The translations under genes were made by a program, and so were the position numbers. Under the pieces are notes generated by a model. That model worked only from the letters and a program-made list of their open reading frames with translations, made no database searches and was not told the origin of the DNA. Shown in pieces: positions 9,559 to 17,896 of a stretch of DNA of 64,000 bases (position 1 is the first letter of the stretch; every line of letters begins with the position of its first letter). Source of the DNA: Fodinibius salsisoli (GTDB lineage: Bacteria; Bacteroidota; Rhodothermia; Balneolales; Balneolaceae); contig NZ_JAGGJA010000015.1 of assembly GCF_026229185.1 (NCBI RefSeq), positions 36,365 to 100,364 of the forward strand. Reading direction: 5' to 3'.

Positions 9559-10128
9559 ATGAAAAAAAGAAACCAGGATTTTATCTACATTTACGATACG
9601 GAGCATCAAAAGATGATCATGATTGATGGCGAAACCGGGGAACGTGTGCACGAAGAGGATGATGAAGTTACCTCTTTGTTAAAGTATCTGCATAAACAAG
9701 GCCAGGATATGCAGTTACGCAAGTTTGCCGTTTGGTGTGCTCGCGAGATTAATGAAACGCTTAAACCTATTCAAAAAAAGATCCTCGACCTTGCCGAAAA
9801 AGCAATTGAAACAGATGTAGAGTCCGAATCGCTGGAAGAACTGTACAAGGAAACCGAGGGTACAGCCATTGCCACCGATACCGTAGGGCTTCGCCATGGC
9901 GAAAAAAGTGCTCCGGCTTACCTGGCAGCACGCGAATGCATTAATCCCGATGCGCTAAAAGGAGCCATCCAGGCGGCACGGTTTCATCGACTCTGGATGG
10001 AAATGGATGAAAAAGAAGGGTTATCAGAAGGGGCTCTGAAGGAAATCAAGACTTCGGCCGATCTAAACTCGATCCAAAAAGTAACCCAGCAGCAGACCGA
10101 CAAACTATTAGACTTAATGAATGAGTAG
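9559..10128 (+). CDS. Cytoplasmic protein of unknown function
   Basis: The 189-residue soluble, acidic, mostly helical protein has no signal peptide. The first ~45 residues form a beta-rich stretch (FIYIYDTEHQKMIMIDGETG). Residues 55-160 are helical, with LRKFAVWCAREINETLKPIQ and a later AAYLAARE/AARFHRLW-type stretch. This is weakly reminiscent of Imm5-like putative immunity proteins, but the similarity is too slight to assign function. No partner toxin is adjacent. Start ATG without a strong Shine-Dalgarno sequence. Confidence 0.6.
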   Translation: MKKRNQDFIYIYDTEHQKMIMIDGETGERVHEEDDEVTSLLKYLHKQGQDMQLRKFAVWCAREINETLKPIQKKILDLAEKAIETDVESESLEELYKETEGTAIATDTVGLRHGEKSAPAYLAARECINPDALKGAIQAARFHRLWMEMDEKEGLSEGALKEIKTSADLNSIQKVTQQQTDKLLDLMNE

Positions 10129-10295
10129 TGTATGCCTATTAGTTACTGATTATTTATTCTAAGATGTTTAGCGGTTGTAAGAGGAAGTTTATCAAGCTAT
10201 TTGGCTTTCTGTGGTGGCCCCATCCCCGATAGTGGTCAGGGAGGGACTTTGTGGATGCTTATTCCGTACAATAGGAGTTGTTTTTTGCATCACTG

Positions 10296-10330
10296 AGTTC
10301 CTCCTTGGAGAAGGAGGACAGGAGGATTGA
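10296..10330 (-). repeat. Inverted copy of intergenic palindromic element (partner at 12234)
   Basis: The reverse complement of these 35 bases matches 12234-12268 at 34 of 35 positions. It includes an internal hairpin CCTCCTT-CTCCA-AGGAGG. Upstream bases 10221-10260 (CCCCGATAGTGGTCAGGGAG) continue a weaker match to the other end of the 12234 element. The two copies flank the Gfo/Idh/MocA gene in opposite orientation. Confidence 0.75.
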
Positions 10331-10546
10331 TCTTCGATTTCTTCCGTAAACTTAAATTATTAAAGTGTAAACTACCTGTCGAGACTTTTTGGACAGCCTC
10401 AGGAAAGGAGTGGGGCAAAAAGAGTGTAAGTTAGAGCTTACCCATATTAACTGATCTTTTTATCACAACCAATTCCAACCACTCCAAGTGTTAAGTCATG
10501 GTTACCAATCATGCTCTGTCCATAGCGCCCAGGCTCCAATATGACC

Positions 10547-10720
10547 TGTACGAAGCCTACGTATAGACTACATGTACCCTACGCAGAGACTTCGTGTAGG
10601 GTAGACAGCATCCTGTCGTAGGCTAGACGTTACCATGTCGTAGGGTACAACGATATCCTGTCGCGGGGCCGACTGCACCCTGTCGTAGCCTACGACCTGC
10701 CCTTGTCACTAAGCCGACAT
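10547..10720. repeat. Degenerate tandem array with 22-23 bp period
   Basis: TGTCGTAGGC, TGTCGTAGGG, TGTCGCGGGG, TGTCGTAGCC and TGTCACTAAG begin at 10614, 10636, 10659, 10681 and 10704, so spacing alternates 22 and 23 bp. Two or three more diverged units precede them (GTACCCTACG at 10574; GTGTAGGGTAG at 10595). Unit cores are nearly self-complementary (TCGTAGCCTACGA). There is no unique spacer between conserved repeats, so this is not a CRISPR. Confidence 0.7.
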
Positions 10721-10883
10721 ACTCTATGCCAACTCTCCAACATGGTTATCCGCAGCATAGAAAGTCTTTGAATCCTGATAACCGAACATTCTGCAAAGCT
10801 CCCGTGCCATGGCATACCCCCTACTAAAATGATGCTAGATTACTACCCACATTTTTTTACATTAAAAGCTATTTCATCAGCTA

Positions 10884-12155
10884 ATGATAATGACTAAACG
10901 GATACGACGGATGGAAACACTTAAACTGGGATTTATCGGATCGGGATTCATTGCCAATTTTATGGCCAAAGCCATGCAGCAGGTTCGCCACCTTGAACTC
11001 ACCGCGGTCTATAACCGGAGCGGCGCCGAAGAATTAGCACAATTTGCCGCCGACCATCACCTGGGAGACTGCCAGGTTTACGACAGCATTGAAGAGGTCT
11101 GCCAAAATTGTGAGGCTGTGGCCGTGTTGGCCCCCAATTATGTGCGTGTGGCTATTGTGGAAGAAATTGTGGATGCCGTTCAGAAGGGCGTGCCCCTCAA
11201 AGGCATCATCTGTGAAAAGCCACTGGGACGCACCATCGCCGAGGCCCAGCGGATGGTGGAGTTAGCTGAGTCTGCCGGCCTGCTGACGGCTTATTTTGAA
11301 AACCAGCTCCACATGCGGTCCATCAATAATGCGCTGCATCAGCTGCGACCCCAGCAGCGCGAGATGGGCAACTTTACCCTGGCGCGCAGCACTGAAGAGC
11401 ATGCAGGTCCCCACAACAGCTGGTTCTGGGATCCCAAAAAGCAAGGCGGAGGGGTACTCTCCGACATGGGGTGCCACAGCATTGCCATCTCTCGCCATAT
11501 CCTCACGCCGGAAGGCAAAGAACCCACCTTTATGAAGCCGGTCTCCGTCCAAGCGGATACCTGCCTGCTTAAGTGGGGGCAGCCGAAGTACCGGGATCAG
11601 CTGAAGGAATGCTTTGGCGTGGATTATGCCGAAACGCCGGCCGAAGACTTCTGTACAGGCATCGTCACTTTCCAGAACCCGGAGACCGACCAGATTGTGA
11701 AGGCCCAGTTTACCGACTCCTGGATGTATGACAAACAAGGGCTCCGCCTCTCGATGGATGCGCTCGGACCGGGCTATGCCATGGAAGTAAACACGCTCAT
11801 TTCGCCCCTGGAAATCTTTATCAGTGATGAGGCGGCCTCTGCGGTAGCCGATGCCGAAACAGCGCTGGAAAAATCTACTTCCTCTCGCGGACTGATGCCC
11901 GTTCAGCCCAATGAAGCCGATCTTTATGGCTATGTAACAGAGCTCGAAGACATGACGCGCTCCTTCCTTGACGGTCATGATGCCCTGTTGAGCTGGGACT
12001 ATGGACGGGAAACCACCTACCTCTGCCAGGCGGCCTATATGGCAGCAGAACAAGGCAAAACCATTGATCTTACCGATTCCGCAGTAAATGAAGAACTGGA
12101 AAACTATCAATCGCTAATTTCCCAGGGAGAAGGCGCCCAGGTACTGTTTAATTAA
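10884..12155 (+). CDS. Gfo/Idh/MocA family NAD(P)-dependent oxidoreductase
   Basis: This 423-residue dehydrogenase has an N-terminal Rossmann fold with GFIGSGFIA, the family's dinucleotide-binding Gly motif. It has the catalytic-region EKP motif (CEKPLGRTIAEA, around residue 112) and a C-terminal alpha/beta substrate domain. The His in LSDMGCHSIAISRHIL is in the position of the family's catalytic D/H pair. Substrates are usually sugars, inositols or their derivatives; none can be specified. Translation could also start at 10890 or at 10911 (METLKLGFIG), which fits family N-termini better. The gene is more GC-rich than its surroundings and sits between inverted repeat copies and long gene-free spacers, consistent with acquisition by transfer. 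Confidence 0.85.
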   Translation: MIMTKRIRRMETLKLGFIGSGFIANFMAKAMQQVRHLELTAVYNRSGAEELAQFAADHHLGDCQVYDSIEEVCQNCEAVAVLAPNYVRVAIVEEIVDAVQKGVPLKGIICEKPLGRTIAEAQRMVELAESAGLLTAYFENQLHMRSINNALHQLRPQQREMGNFTLARSTEEHAGPHNSWFWDPKKQGGGVLSDMGCHSIAISRHILTPEGKEPTFMKPVSVQADTCLLKWGQPKYRDQLKECFGVDYAETPAEDFCTGIVTFQNPETDQIVKAQFTDSWMYDKQGLRLSMDALGPGYAMEVNTLISPLEIFISDEAASAVADAETALEKSTSSRGLMPVQPNEADLYGYVTELEDMTRSFLDGHDALLSWDYGRETTYLCQAAYMAAEQGKTIDLTDSAVNEELENYQSLISQGEGAQVLFN

Positions 12156-12233
12156 CCTTGCAGAATGTTATAAGCCAATTTGCTATCAAATTCATAATAC
12201 ATTCTACATTCAAATGATAAACCAAATTAGATA

Positions 12234-12350
12234 TCAATCCTCCTGACCTCCTTCTCCAAGGAGGAACTCCTTAGTTTGTGAGATAATCAAGTCCCTCCCC
12301 GACAGTGGTCGGGACAGGCTTTGGAGAAGAGGGATTTAGGGAGATTGATT
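12234..12350 (+). repeat. Palindromic MITE-like intergenic element
   Basis: A ~116-bp element begins TCAATCCTCC and ends GGGAGATTGA, giving imperfect terminal inverted repeats. It has an internal hairpin (CCTCCTT...AAGGAGG) and a second imperfect one (GTCCCTCCCCGACAGTGGTCGGGAC). Its first 35 bp match the complement of 10296-10330 with one mismatch. It fills much of the 377-bp gap between 12155 and 12533; nothing else is evident there. Confidence 0.7.
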
Positions 12351-12532
12351 AATTAATAAAGGAGTAATTTAAACCCACTTCCTATCCAGACAAGAAAATT
12401 CGGTTAACAAAACATTGGCAAACTTAACCTTGCAGAACATCCCCAATGCTTTGTATAATGATTTTGCAATTTGTGACATCCTAAAATAGAATCACGCGCC
12501 GGGCATTATAATTTTCAAAACTGACTGAATCC

Positions 12533-13555
12533 ATGAGACTCTCTACTTTTTCAACTGCGATTACCTTTACTCTGCTACTCCTGCTCAGCTTTCAACCGCT
12601 TCAGGCACAAAATGCAGCACAAGACTGGCAACTGCTGGATATTGATGAGCAGCCCACCCATCGCCATGAGAATGCGGCTACGGCTGTGGATGGTAAACTG
12701 TATCTGCTCGGCGGACGTGGTGAGCGTCCGGTGGAAGTCTTTGATCCAGCTACCAATAGCTGGGAAGTCAAGGCAACGCCTCCCCTTTCGATGCACCACT
12801 TCCAGGCGGTGACCTATGATGGCAAAATTTATGTGCTCGGCGCATTGAACGGCAACTATCCATATGAGGATCCTATTGCTCATGTTTATATCTACGATCC
12901 CGAAGCCGACAGCTGGACCAAAGGCCCGGCTATTCCCGAAGATCGACGACGCGGAGCAGCCGGCGCAGCTGTATACAAAGACAAAATTTATGTATCTGGC
13001 GGCATCCAGAATGGGCATGCCGACGGGCATGTTCGCTGGTTCGACTCTTTTGACCCTGAAACCGGCGAGTGGACCAAGTTAACTAAGGCGCCCCGCAAGC
13101 GGGATCACTTCCAGCTGGCTGTTATTAACGACAAGCTCTATGCCGTTGGTGGAAGGCGGAGCTCACAGGCTACAGGTGCCACATTTGAACTGACCATTCC
13201 TGAAGTGGATGTCTATGACTTTGCTACTCAGGAGTGGACTGAGCTCCCTCCTTCCGGTGATCTCCCCACCGAACGCGCCGGGAGCACCTCGATATCTGTG
13301 GGTGATTATCTGATTGTCTTGGGCGGTGAGAGCGCTGCCCAGGAAGCAGCCCACGCCGAGGTCGAAGCGTTCAATACCGAAACCGGTCAATGGCATTCCC
13401 TGCCCTCACTGAACCAAGGGCGCCATGGCACCCAGGCGGTAATCATTGATGGAAAAGTCCATATCGCTGCAGGATCGAAAGTACGGGGTGCCGAAGAAAT
13501 CAACTCGCAGGAAGTGTATGCTATCCCTGATTCTCTCTCCGGAGTTTCAGAATGA
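12533..13555 (+). CDS. Secreted Kelch-repeat beta-propeller protein
   Basis: The 340-residue exported protein has a Sec signal peptide (ITFTLLLLLSFQPLQAQ). Six Kelch blades follow, each with the GG and spaced Y/W signature, for example GKLYLLGGRGERPVEVFDP, KIYVSGGIQNG, DKLYAVGGRRS and DYLIVLGGESA, with ..TNSWE, ..ADSWTK, ..TGEWTK and ..TQEWTE at the blade ends. It is related to galactose-oxidase central-domain and NanM-like propellers, but there is no catalytic metal-radical module. Its role is unknown. Confidence 0.88.
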   Translation: MRLSTFSTAITFTLLLLLSFQPLQAQNAAQDWQLLDIDEQPTHRHENAATAVDGKLYLLGGRGERPVEVFDPATNSWEVKATPPLSMHHFQAVTYDGKIYVLGALNGNYPYEDPIAHVYIYDPEADSWTKGPAIPEDRRRGAAGAAVYKDKIYVSGGIQNGHADGHVRWFDSFDPETGEWTKLTKAPRKRDHFQLAVINDKLYAVGGRRSSQATGATFELTIPEVDVYDFATQEWTELPPSGDLPTERAGSTSISVGDYLIVLGGESAAQEAAHAEVEAFNTETGQWHSLPSLNQGRHGTQAVIIDGKVHIAAGSKVRGAEEINSQEVYAIPDSLSGVSE

Positions 13556-13664
13556 AGTTTGGGATGACTCTAACATTATGGACTCTTCTTCGCGACTATT
13601 TAGTAATATTGGTAGATAAAAACCCTTCCTAACCCGTTTAGGAGTTGAGTTGTATTCTTCAGAG

Positions 13665-13757
13665 CCAACCACCCCTGGCCCCTCCTTCATAAGGAGGGGA
13701 AAAGTTGTAACCTAAATTTTCTCCCCTTATGAAGGGGAGATTAAGAGGGGTTGGGTG
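13665..13757. repeat. Double-hairpin palindromic element (CCAACC...GGTTGGG)
   Basis: The ends are CCAACCACCCCT and AGGGGTTGGG. Inside are two perfect hairpins: CCCCTCCTT-CAT-AAGGAGGGG (13679-13699) and CTCCCCTT-ATG-AAGGGGAG (13721-13739). The same plan, with varied sequence, occurs at 48042-48152 and 51572-51704, and partly at 28991 and 62500. Confidence 0.75.
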
Positions 13758-13860
13758 ATTATAAGTGACCTATTCTAATCCCTCAATGTGTCCTTCCCAA
13801 TGTATTCGAAAAGGCTCGAGGGAGGCTATTATTGTAGATTGACTATCACACTCCTTAAGG

Positions 13861-13963
13861 GTCATTTCGAACGAACCCCGACAACCGTCGGGAGGAGAGA
13901 GAAATCCTTTACTCTCAGCTCCGATCTTATGAATAGAAGATCTCTCCCGTTGGTCGAGATGAC
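13861..13963. repeat. GTCAT...ATGAC dispersed element
   Basis: The 103-bp element is bounded by GTCATTTCGA and TCGAGATGAC (9 of 10 complementary). It has an inner CCCCGACAACCGTCGGG hairpin and an AGAAATC...AGATCTCTC pairing. This GTCAT-ended intergenic repeat class is common in many bacteria; an 85-bp relative lies at 17028-17112. Confidence 0.7.
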
Positions 13964-14125
13964 GGTGGGTACCTAAAAGTTCCGCTTAAGCCTTGACAAA
14001 GTCATAGCATTCGGGACAGGCGTGACCGTCTGCCGGCGGTAAGAGCGATTTAGCCGATTTACCGTAGTGGAGGGAGATTAAATACTATTCTTCTTTAATC
14101 ATGATCCGAACCCTAAAAGAAAAAT

Positions 14126-14563
14126 TCATAACAAGTAATCAAGCACCGCTTCCCAATCGGGGTAGGCTTCCGATCCGAACTGAATATGTTCACCAGGAAA
14201 CTCTGCGGCCCCGTTGGCTTTGCGATCATCAATCAGGTATACCCCCCTATTTAGATTCTTATGGTGGCTTAATATAAGCCGCTTAAATCCAGCTTCCGGA
14301 AGATGCTTTTTAACCCACAGATGCTTGTCGGTCCAGGCAGAGGGGTTGCCCCAGGGAGCCGTAGACAGGATATAAGCATCATAATGTTGCTGGAGCAAGC
14401 GGAACCCTTCAATGGCTCCTTCTACCGGTGGCAAATCGCTGAAGAAGCCCGGAATTTCATCCAGATTGTCTTGATACTGCTCTTTCACCTCTTCGGAAAG
14501 TTGCCGGATGCCCCAGGGGAAATCGACCAGCACATTATCCATGTCAACATATACGATGTCCAT
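14126..14563 (-). CDS. 5'(3')-deoxyribonucleotidase-like HAD phosphatase (NT5C family)
   Basis: The 145-residue HAD-superfamily protein has catalytic motif YVDMDNVLVDF (nucleophile D7, acid D9). It also has motif II LSTAPWGNPSAWTDKHLWV and motif IV YLIDDRKANG. The APWGNPSAWTDK segment is diagnostic of the NT5C group, which dephosphorylates deoxynucleoside 5'-monophosphates. It is shorter than mammalian dNT, as bacterial members usually are. The stop codon of the oxidoreductase gene at 14575 lies 11 bp upstream on the same strand, so they probably share a transcript. Confidence 0.85.
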   Translation of the reverse strand: MDIVYVDMDNVLVDFPWGIRQLSEEVKEQYQDNLDEIPGFFSDLPPVEGAIEGFRLLQQHYDAYILSTAPWGNPSAWTDKHLWVKKHLPEAGFKRLILSHHKNLNRGVYLIDDRKANGAAEFPGEHIQFGSEAYPDWEAVLDYLL

Positions 14564-14574
14564 ATCTGTCAGCT

Positions 14575-15606
14575 TTATCGATGTGGGACTAAGATTACCT
14601 TGCCCATATTCTTTCGCTGCTCAATATACCGATGGGCTTCGGCTACTTCATCAAACGAAAAGGTAGCATCTACATGGGGGTTAATCCAGCCTTCTCCCAC
14701 CCCGTCTAATAGCTTTTGCATCCAGATGCGCGCCTTTTGAGATTCGTGCCAGAGGTGGCCCAGGTTTACGCCAAACACTCCGCGGTTTTTATTCAACAGT
14801 GGCAGCGGATGATACCAAGGCATCTGCATGACGGTTTTAAGCATTTGCCACATACCACTAATGCCTCCTTTACGATTGGTACTGGCGGATGAAATCCCAA
14901 ACATGCCCAGTCGTCCGGTAGACCGTAACGCTTTATAGCTCCTCTTCCACTCTTTGCCACCCAACGGATCGGTTATGAGTTCCACCCCCTTGCCAGCGGT
15001 TAGCTCCATCAATACCTCATACCAGTCTTCGTTGCGATAATCTATGGCATGGTCGAGTCCACGTTCGGCTAAAAATTCATGCTTGCGCCTGCTGGCTGTT
15101 CCATACGTCTGGGCCCCTATGTGACGGGCAATCTCCAGTGCTGCAAGTCCCACGCCGCCACCTACATTGTGAATGAGCACCGACTCTTCGGATTGCAGCG
15201 ATCCCATTACAATCAACAGAACATAAGCCGTCAAATAGTTAACCGGCAGTGCGGCGGCCTGCTCAAATGTTAGTGTAGAGGGCTTAATAAACACTTGCTC
15301 CGGATGGACTTCCACCTGTTCAGCCTGTCCCTTAAATTTGGTCATAGCAAAAACTTCTTTTCCTACCCATTGGTCATCCACCTCTTCACCGACACTACCC
15401 ACGATCCCAGATACCTCATAGCCCATCACGCAGGGCTTGGAGGGCCCATCCGGATACTGCCCTTTGCGTGCCAATATATCGGCGAAATTTAATCCCGAAG
15501 CTTTTACATCGATAACCAAGGTATTAGGATTCGGCGTAAGATCCGGCTTTTCTCGCACTTCCAATACTTTTGGTCCACCGTTGGCAACGTTGACTATTGC
15601 TCTCAT
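14575..15606 (-). CDS. Quinone-oxidoreductase-like MDR protein (VAT1-like)
   Basis: The 343-residue zinc-independent medium-chain dehydrogenase/reductase has an N-terminal GroES-like fold (NFADILARKGQYPDGP). The Rossmann motif VGGGVGLAALEIA and the C-terminal segment GVFGVNLGHLW are as in VAT1/quinone reductase-like proteins. It should use NADPH to reduce quinones or enones. I start at the ATG at 15606 (MRAIVNVANGG), because the longer ORF to 15648 adds 14 residues not typical of the family. No zinc-ligand cysteine cluster is present. It is probably co-transcribed with the NT5C-like gene. Confidence 0.83.
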   Translation of the reverse strand: MRAIVNVANGGPKVLEVREKPDLTPNPNTLVIDVKASGLNFADILARKGQYPDGPSKPCVMGYEVSGIVGSVGEEVDDQWVGKEVFAMTKFKGQAEQVEVHPEQVFIKPSTLTFEQAAALPVNYLTAYVLLIVMGSLQSEESVLIHNVGGGVGLAALEIARHIGAQTYGTASRRKHEFLAERGLDHAIDYRNEDWYEVLMELTAGKGVELITDPLGGKEWKRSYKALRSTGRLGMFGISSASTNRKGGISGMWQMLKTVMQMPWYHPLPLLNKNRGVFGVNLGHLWHESQKARIWMQKLLDGVGEGWINPHVDATFSFDEVAEAHRYIEQRKNMGKVILVPHR

Positions 15607-15798
15607 AATGCCAGTTTGATTTGATTGTTCAATGATTTTATTCAGCAAATGCTATCGATATATTTGTTAGCTGCAAATTAACAAAATCTATGAAACTCAT
15701 AGATTATTCGTAAGATATGGAACCAAGAATCCACTTTATAGTTTTGTATTTTAAGCCCTGAAATTTTAACATCCAATTCTGACTTTCTAATTAGCCCG

Positions 15799-16995
15799 AT
15801 GGCCGCATCATCCCCTTACGAGCAAAATACAACCTTGCAAAATATTCTGCTCATTAGTGGCATTTTGCTTATTGCACTAAACCTAAGGCCAGCGCTGGCA
15901 GCAGTGGGGCCCTTGATCGGCGCCATACGTGATACTACGGGGCTATCAAACACTATGCTGGGATTGCTTACGACCCTCCCCTTGCTCGCATTTGGAGTTC
16001 TTTCTACGCTTACGCCACTATTTACCCGCAAAATGGGCATTGAAGGCACTCTGGCAGTTGCAATGGCTGTGTTAACCGGTGGACTTTTTCTCAGGGTAAT
16101 CCCAAATAATGTTGCTTTGTTTGGGGGGACCCTGTTGGCAGGTATTGCCATAGCTCTGGGCAATGTGTTGCTTCCCAGTATTGTCAAGCGTGATTTTCCC
16201 AACCACACAGGCATTATGACGAGCGTTTATTCCAGTATGCTGGGCCTTGGAGCCACGATTGCCGCGGGTATCAGTGTTCCCCTTGCCTTCGATTTTAACT
16301 GGGGTTGGCACTGGGCACTGGGTGCCTGGGGTGTAGTATCGATCATAGGATTGATTATTTGGATACCGCAGCTACAGGATCTTACGCTGCCAAGACATAA
16401 AAGAAGTTTTTCCCAATCTTTAAAAGATTTGGGCGGAAAGAAAAAAGCGTGGCAAGTAGCCCTATTTATGGGTTTACAGTCACTCGCCTTTTACGTCATC
16501 CTGGCCTGGCTTCCAGAAATACTACAAGACCGGGGACTCAACGCCAACACCTCGGGCTGGCTCCTTTCACTTTCTCAAGGCATGGGTGTGCTTGGCTCCA
16601 TTTTTATTCCTACTTGGGCAGAAAAACTTGATAATCAACGTTCAATTGTCTGGGGTTTATTATTGTTAGAAGTGATTAGCCTGGGAGGATTAATGCTTCC
16701 GGATAGCTTTCTTGCCGGACTCTGGGTATCCCTCATTGGCCTTTCACTGGGTGCAAGCTTTGGTCTTTCCTTACTATTCATTGTACTGCGTACCGCAGAT
16801 ACCGAAACAGCCACGGAGCTTTCCGGGATGGCGCAGTCGATAGGCTACTTGCTGGCAGCTATTGGCCCTACTCTTTTTGGAGCATTACACGATCTGACAG
16901 AGGGCTGGTTTATACCACTTCTATTTTTGTTTTTAGTTGCCGCTATTAAATTAGTGGTGGGACTTGGAGCCGCTGAACCCGGCCAAATTAAATAA
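15799..16995 (+). CDS. MFS transporter, CynX/NimT-like
   Basis: This 398-residue, 12-TM major facilitator has the N-terminal signature LIALNLRPALAAVGPLIGAI, characteristic of the CynX/NimT family (cyanate and 2-nitroimidazole transporters). The substrate here is unknown; no cyanase is nearby. It is monocistronic. Confidence 0.82.
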   Translation: MAASSPYEQNTTLQNILLISGILLIALNLRPALAAVGPLIGAIRDTTGLSNTMLGLLTTLPLLAFGVLSTLTPLFTRKMGIEGTLAVAMAVLTGGLFLRVIPNNVALFGGTLLAGIAIALGNVLLPSIVKRDFPNHTGIMTSVYSSMLGLGATIAAGISVPLAFDFNWGWHWALGAWGVVSIIGLIIWIPQLQDLTLPRHKRSFSQSLKDLGGKKKAWQVALFMGLQSLAFYVILAWLPEILQDRGLNANTSGWLLSLSQGMGVLGSIFIPTWAEKLDNQRSIVWGLLLLEVISLGGLMLPDSFLAGLWVSLIGLSLGASFGLSLLFIVLRTADTETATELSGMAQSIGYLLAAIGPTLFGALHDLTEGWFIPLLFLFLVAAIKLVVGLGAAEPGQIK

Positions 16996-17027
16996 CGCTC
17001 TTCTCGGAGGGTTTGCAAACCTGACTG

Positions 17028-17112
17028 GTCATCTCCCGAGAATTCGGAATTCAGGATCTCCTTTCAAAGGCTATCAAAGCTATCTGGTATTCTGAAACGA
17101 GTTTAGAATGAC
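17028..17112. repeat. GTCAT...ATGAC dispersed element
   Basis: The 85-bp segment begins GTCATCTCCCGAGAATTCGG and ends GTTTAGAATGAC. Nested pairs are AATTCGGAATT and TATTCTGAAACGAGTTTAGAAT. It is followed at 17120-17142 by a CCCCGA...TCGGGG hairpin that may terminate the upstream MFS gene. Confidence 0.55.
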
Positions 17113-17277
17113 AAAGTCTGCCCCGATCATTTTTTCGGGGATGTGATGGTTTTGCAAAGCCTCCTTCTCTTTCCATCTATCAATGCGATAGTTTTTTTCA
17201 ATTAGGATACTCAAGTTCTTTCAAATATATTTAGTTCAACATTAAACTATTAAGCATTAATCAAAACCTTGACTCTT

Positions 17278-17820
17278 ATGTCTACTGCAACAGCTACACT
17301 CTGGACTATTGATCCCACTCACTCTGAAGTACAGTTTAAAATTAAACACCTGGTAATTTCTACAGTCACCGGAAGCTTTGACTCTTTTGAAGGATCAATC
17401 GAGGCTGATGGCAATGACTTTAGCGATGCAAACGCGCATTTCGAAGCAGACATCAATAGCATTTCAACAAATAATGAAGATCGGGATGCCCATCTTAAAT
17501 CAGATGATTTCTTCGACGCTGAAAACCATCCAACATTAGCTTTTGACTCTACATCCTTCGAAAAGATTAGTAGTTCTGAGTATAAACTAACCGGTGATCT
17601 TACCATCCGTGATACAACAAAAACAGTTGAACTGGAAGTGACCCACGGCGGTACGGTCGAAGATGCCTATGGAAATACCAAGGCCGGCTTTGAAATTAAT
17701 GGAAGCATTAACCGCAAAGAATTTGGCCTTACCTGGAACTCTGTTACAGAAGCTGGAAATGTAGTGGTGGGGGATGAAGTAAAACTAGCCCTTAATATAC
17801 AGCTGATCCAAAACGGATAA
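17278..17820 (+). CDS. YceI family protein (lipocalin-like, polyisoprenoid-binding)
   Basis: The 180-residue YceI-domain protein begins TLWTIDPTHSEVQFKIKHLV, the family hallmark. It continues with DRDAHLKSDDFFDAENHPTL and a C-terminal EFGLTWN...VGDEVKLALNIQL. YceI folds into an extended lipocalin barrel that binds polyisoprenoids or lipids. No signal peptide is present, so it appears cytoplasmic, as in many Bacteroidota. The ATG at 17278 was preferred over an upstream TTG at 17269. It shares a bidirectional terminator (17842) with the convergent helicase. Confidence 0.9.
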   Translation: MSTATATLWTIDPTHSEVQFKIKHLVISTVTGSFDSFEGSIEADGNDFSDANAHFEADINSISTNNEDRDAHLKSDDFFDAENHPTLAFDSTSFEKISSSEYKLTGDLTIRDTTKTVELEVTHGGTVEDAYGNTKAGFEINGSINRKEFGLTWNSVTEAGNVVVGDEVKLALNIQLIQNG

Positions 17821-17841
17821 ACACGATATCCATATATACAA

Positions 17842-17874
17842 AAAGGGAGCATCCTTTTGAAAGATGCTCCCTTT
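17842..17874. terminator. Bidirectional terminator between yceI-like and DEAD-box genes
   Basis: Stem AAAGGGAGCATC/GATGCTCCCTTT with a nine-base loop. T-rich flanks on both strands suit the convergent arrangement. Confidence 0.8.
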
Positions 17875-17896
17875 AATTAATTCTGAAACTAAGGGG

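Larger units (their letters stand above)
10129..10883. other. 755-bp gene-free region with repeats
   Basis: No credible gene is present. The segment contains an inverted copy (10296-10330) of the element at 12234 and a degenerate 22-23 bp tandem array (10547-10720). The remainder has no recognisable promoter, tRNA or terminator signal that I can support. Confidence 0.6.
13556..14125. other. 570-bp gene-free region packed with dispersed repeats
   Basis: It contains the palindromic elements at 13665-13757 and 13861-13963. No tRNA, promoter or conserved ORF is recognisable in the rest. Confidence 0.6.

Noticed and set aside
10547..10720. CRISPR array
   Set aside because: Units are contiguous and degenerate, with no unique spacers between conserved repeats and no cas genes in the window.
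13788..13976. 62-codon ORF
   Set aside because: Lies almost wholly in a dispersed GTCAT-ended repeat.
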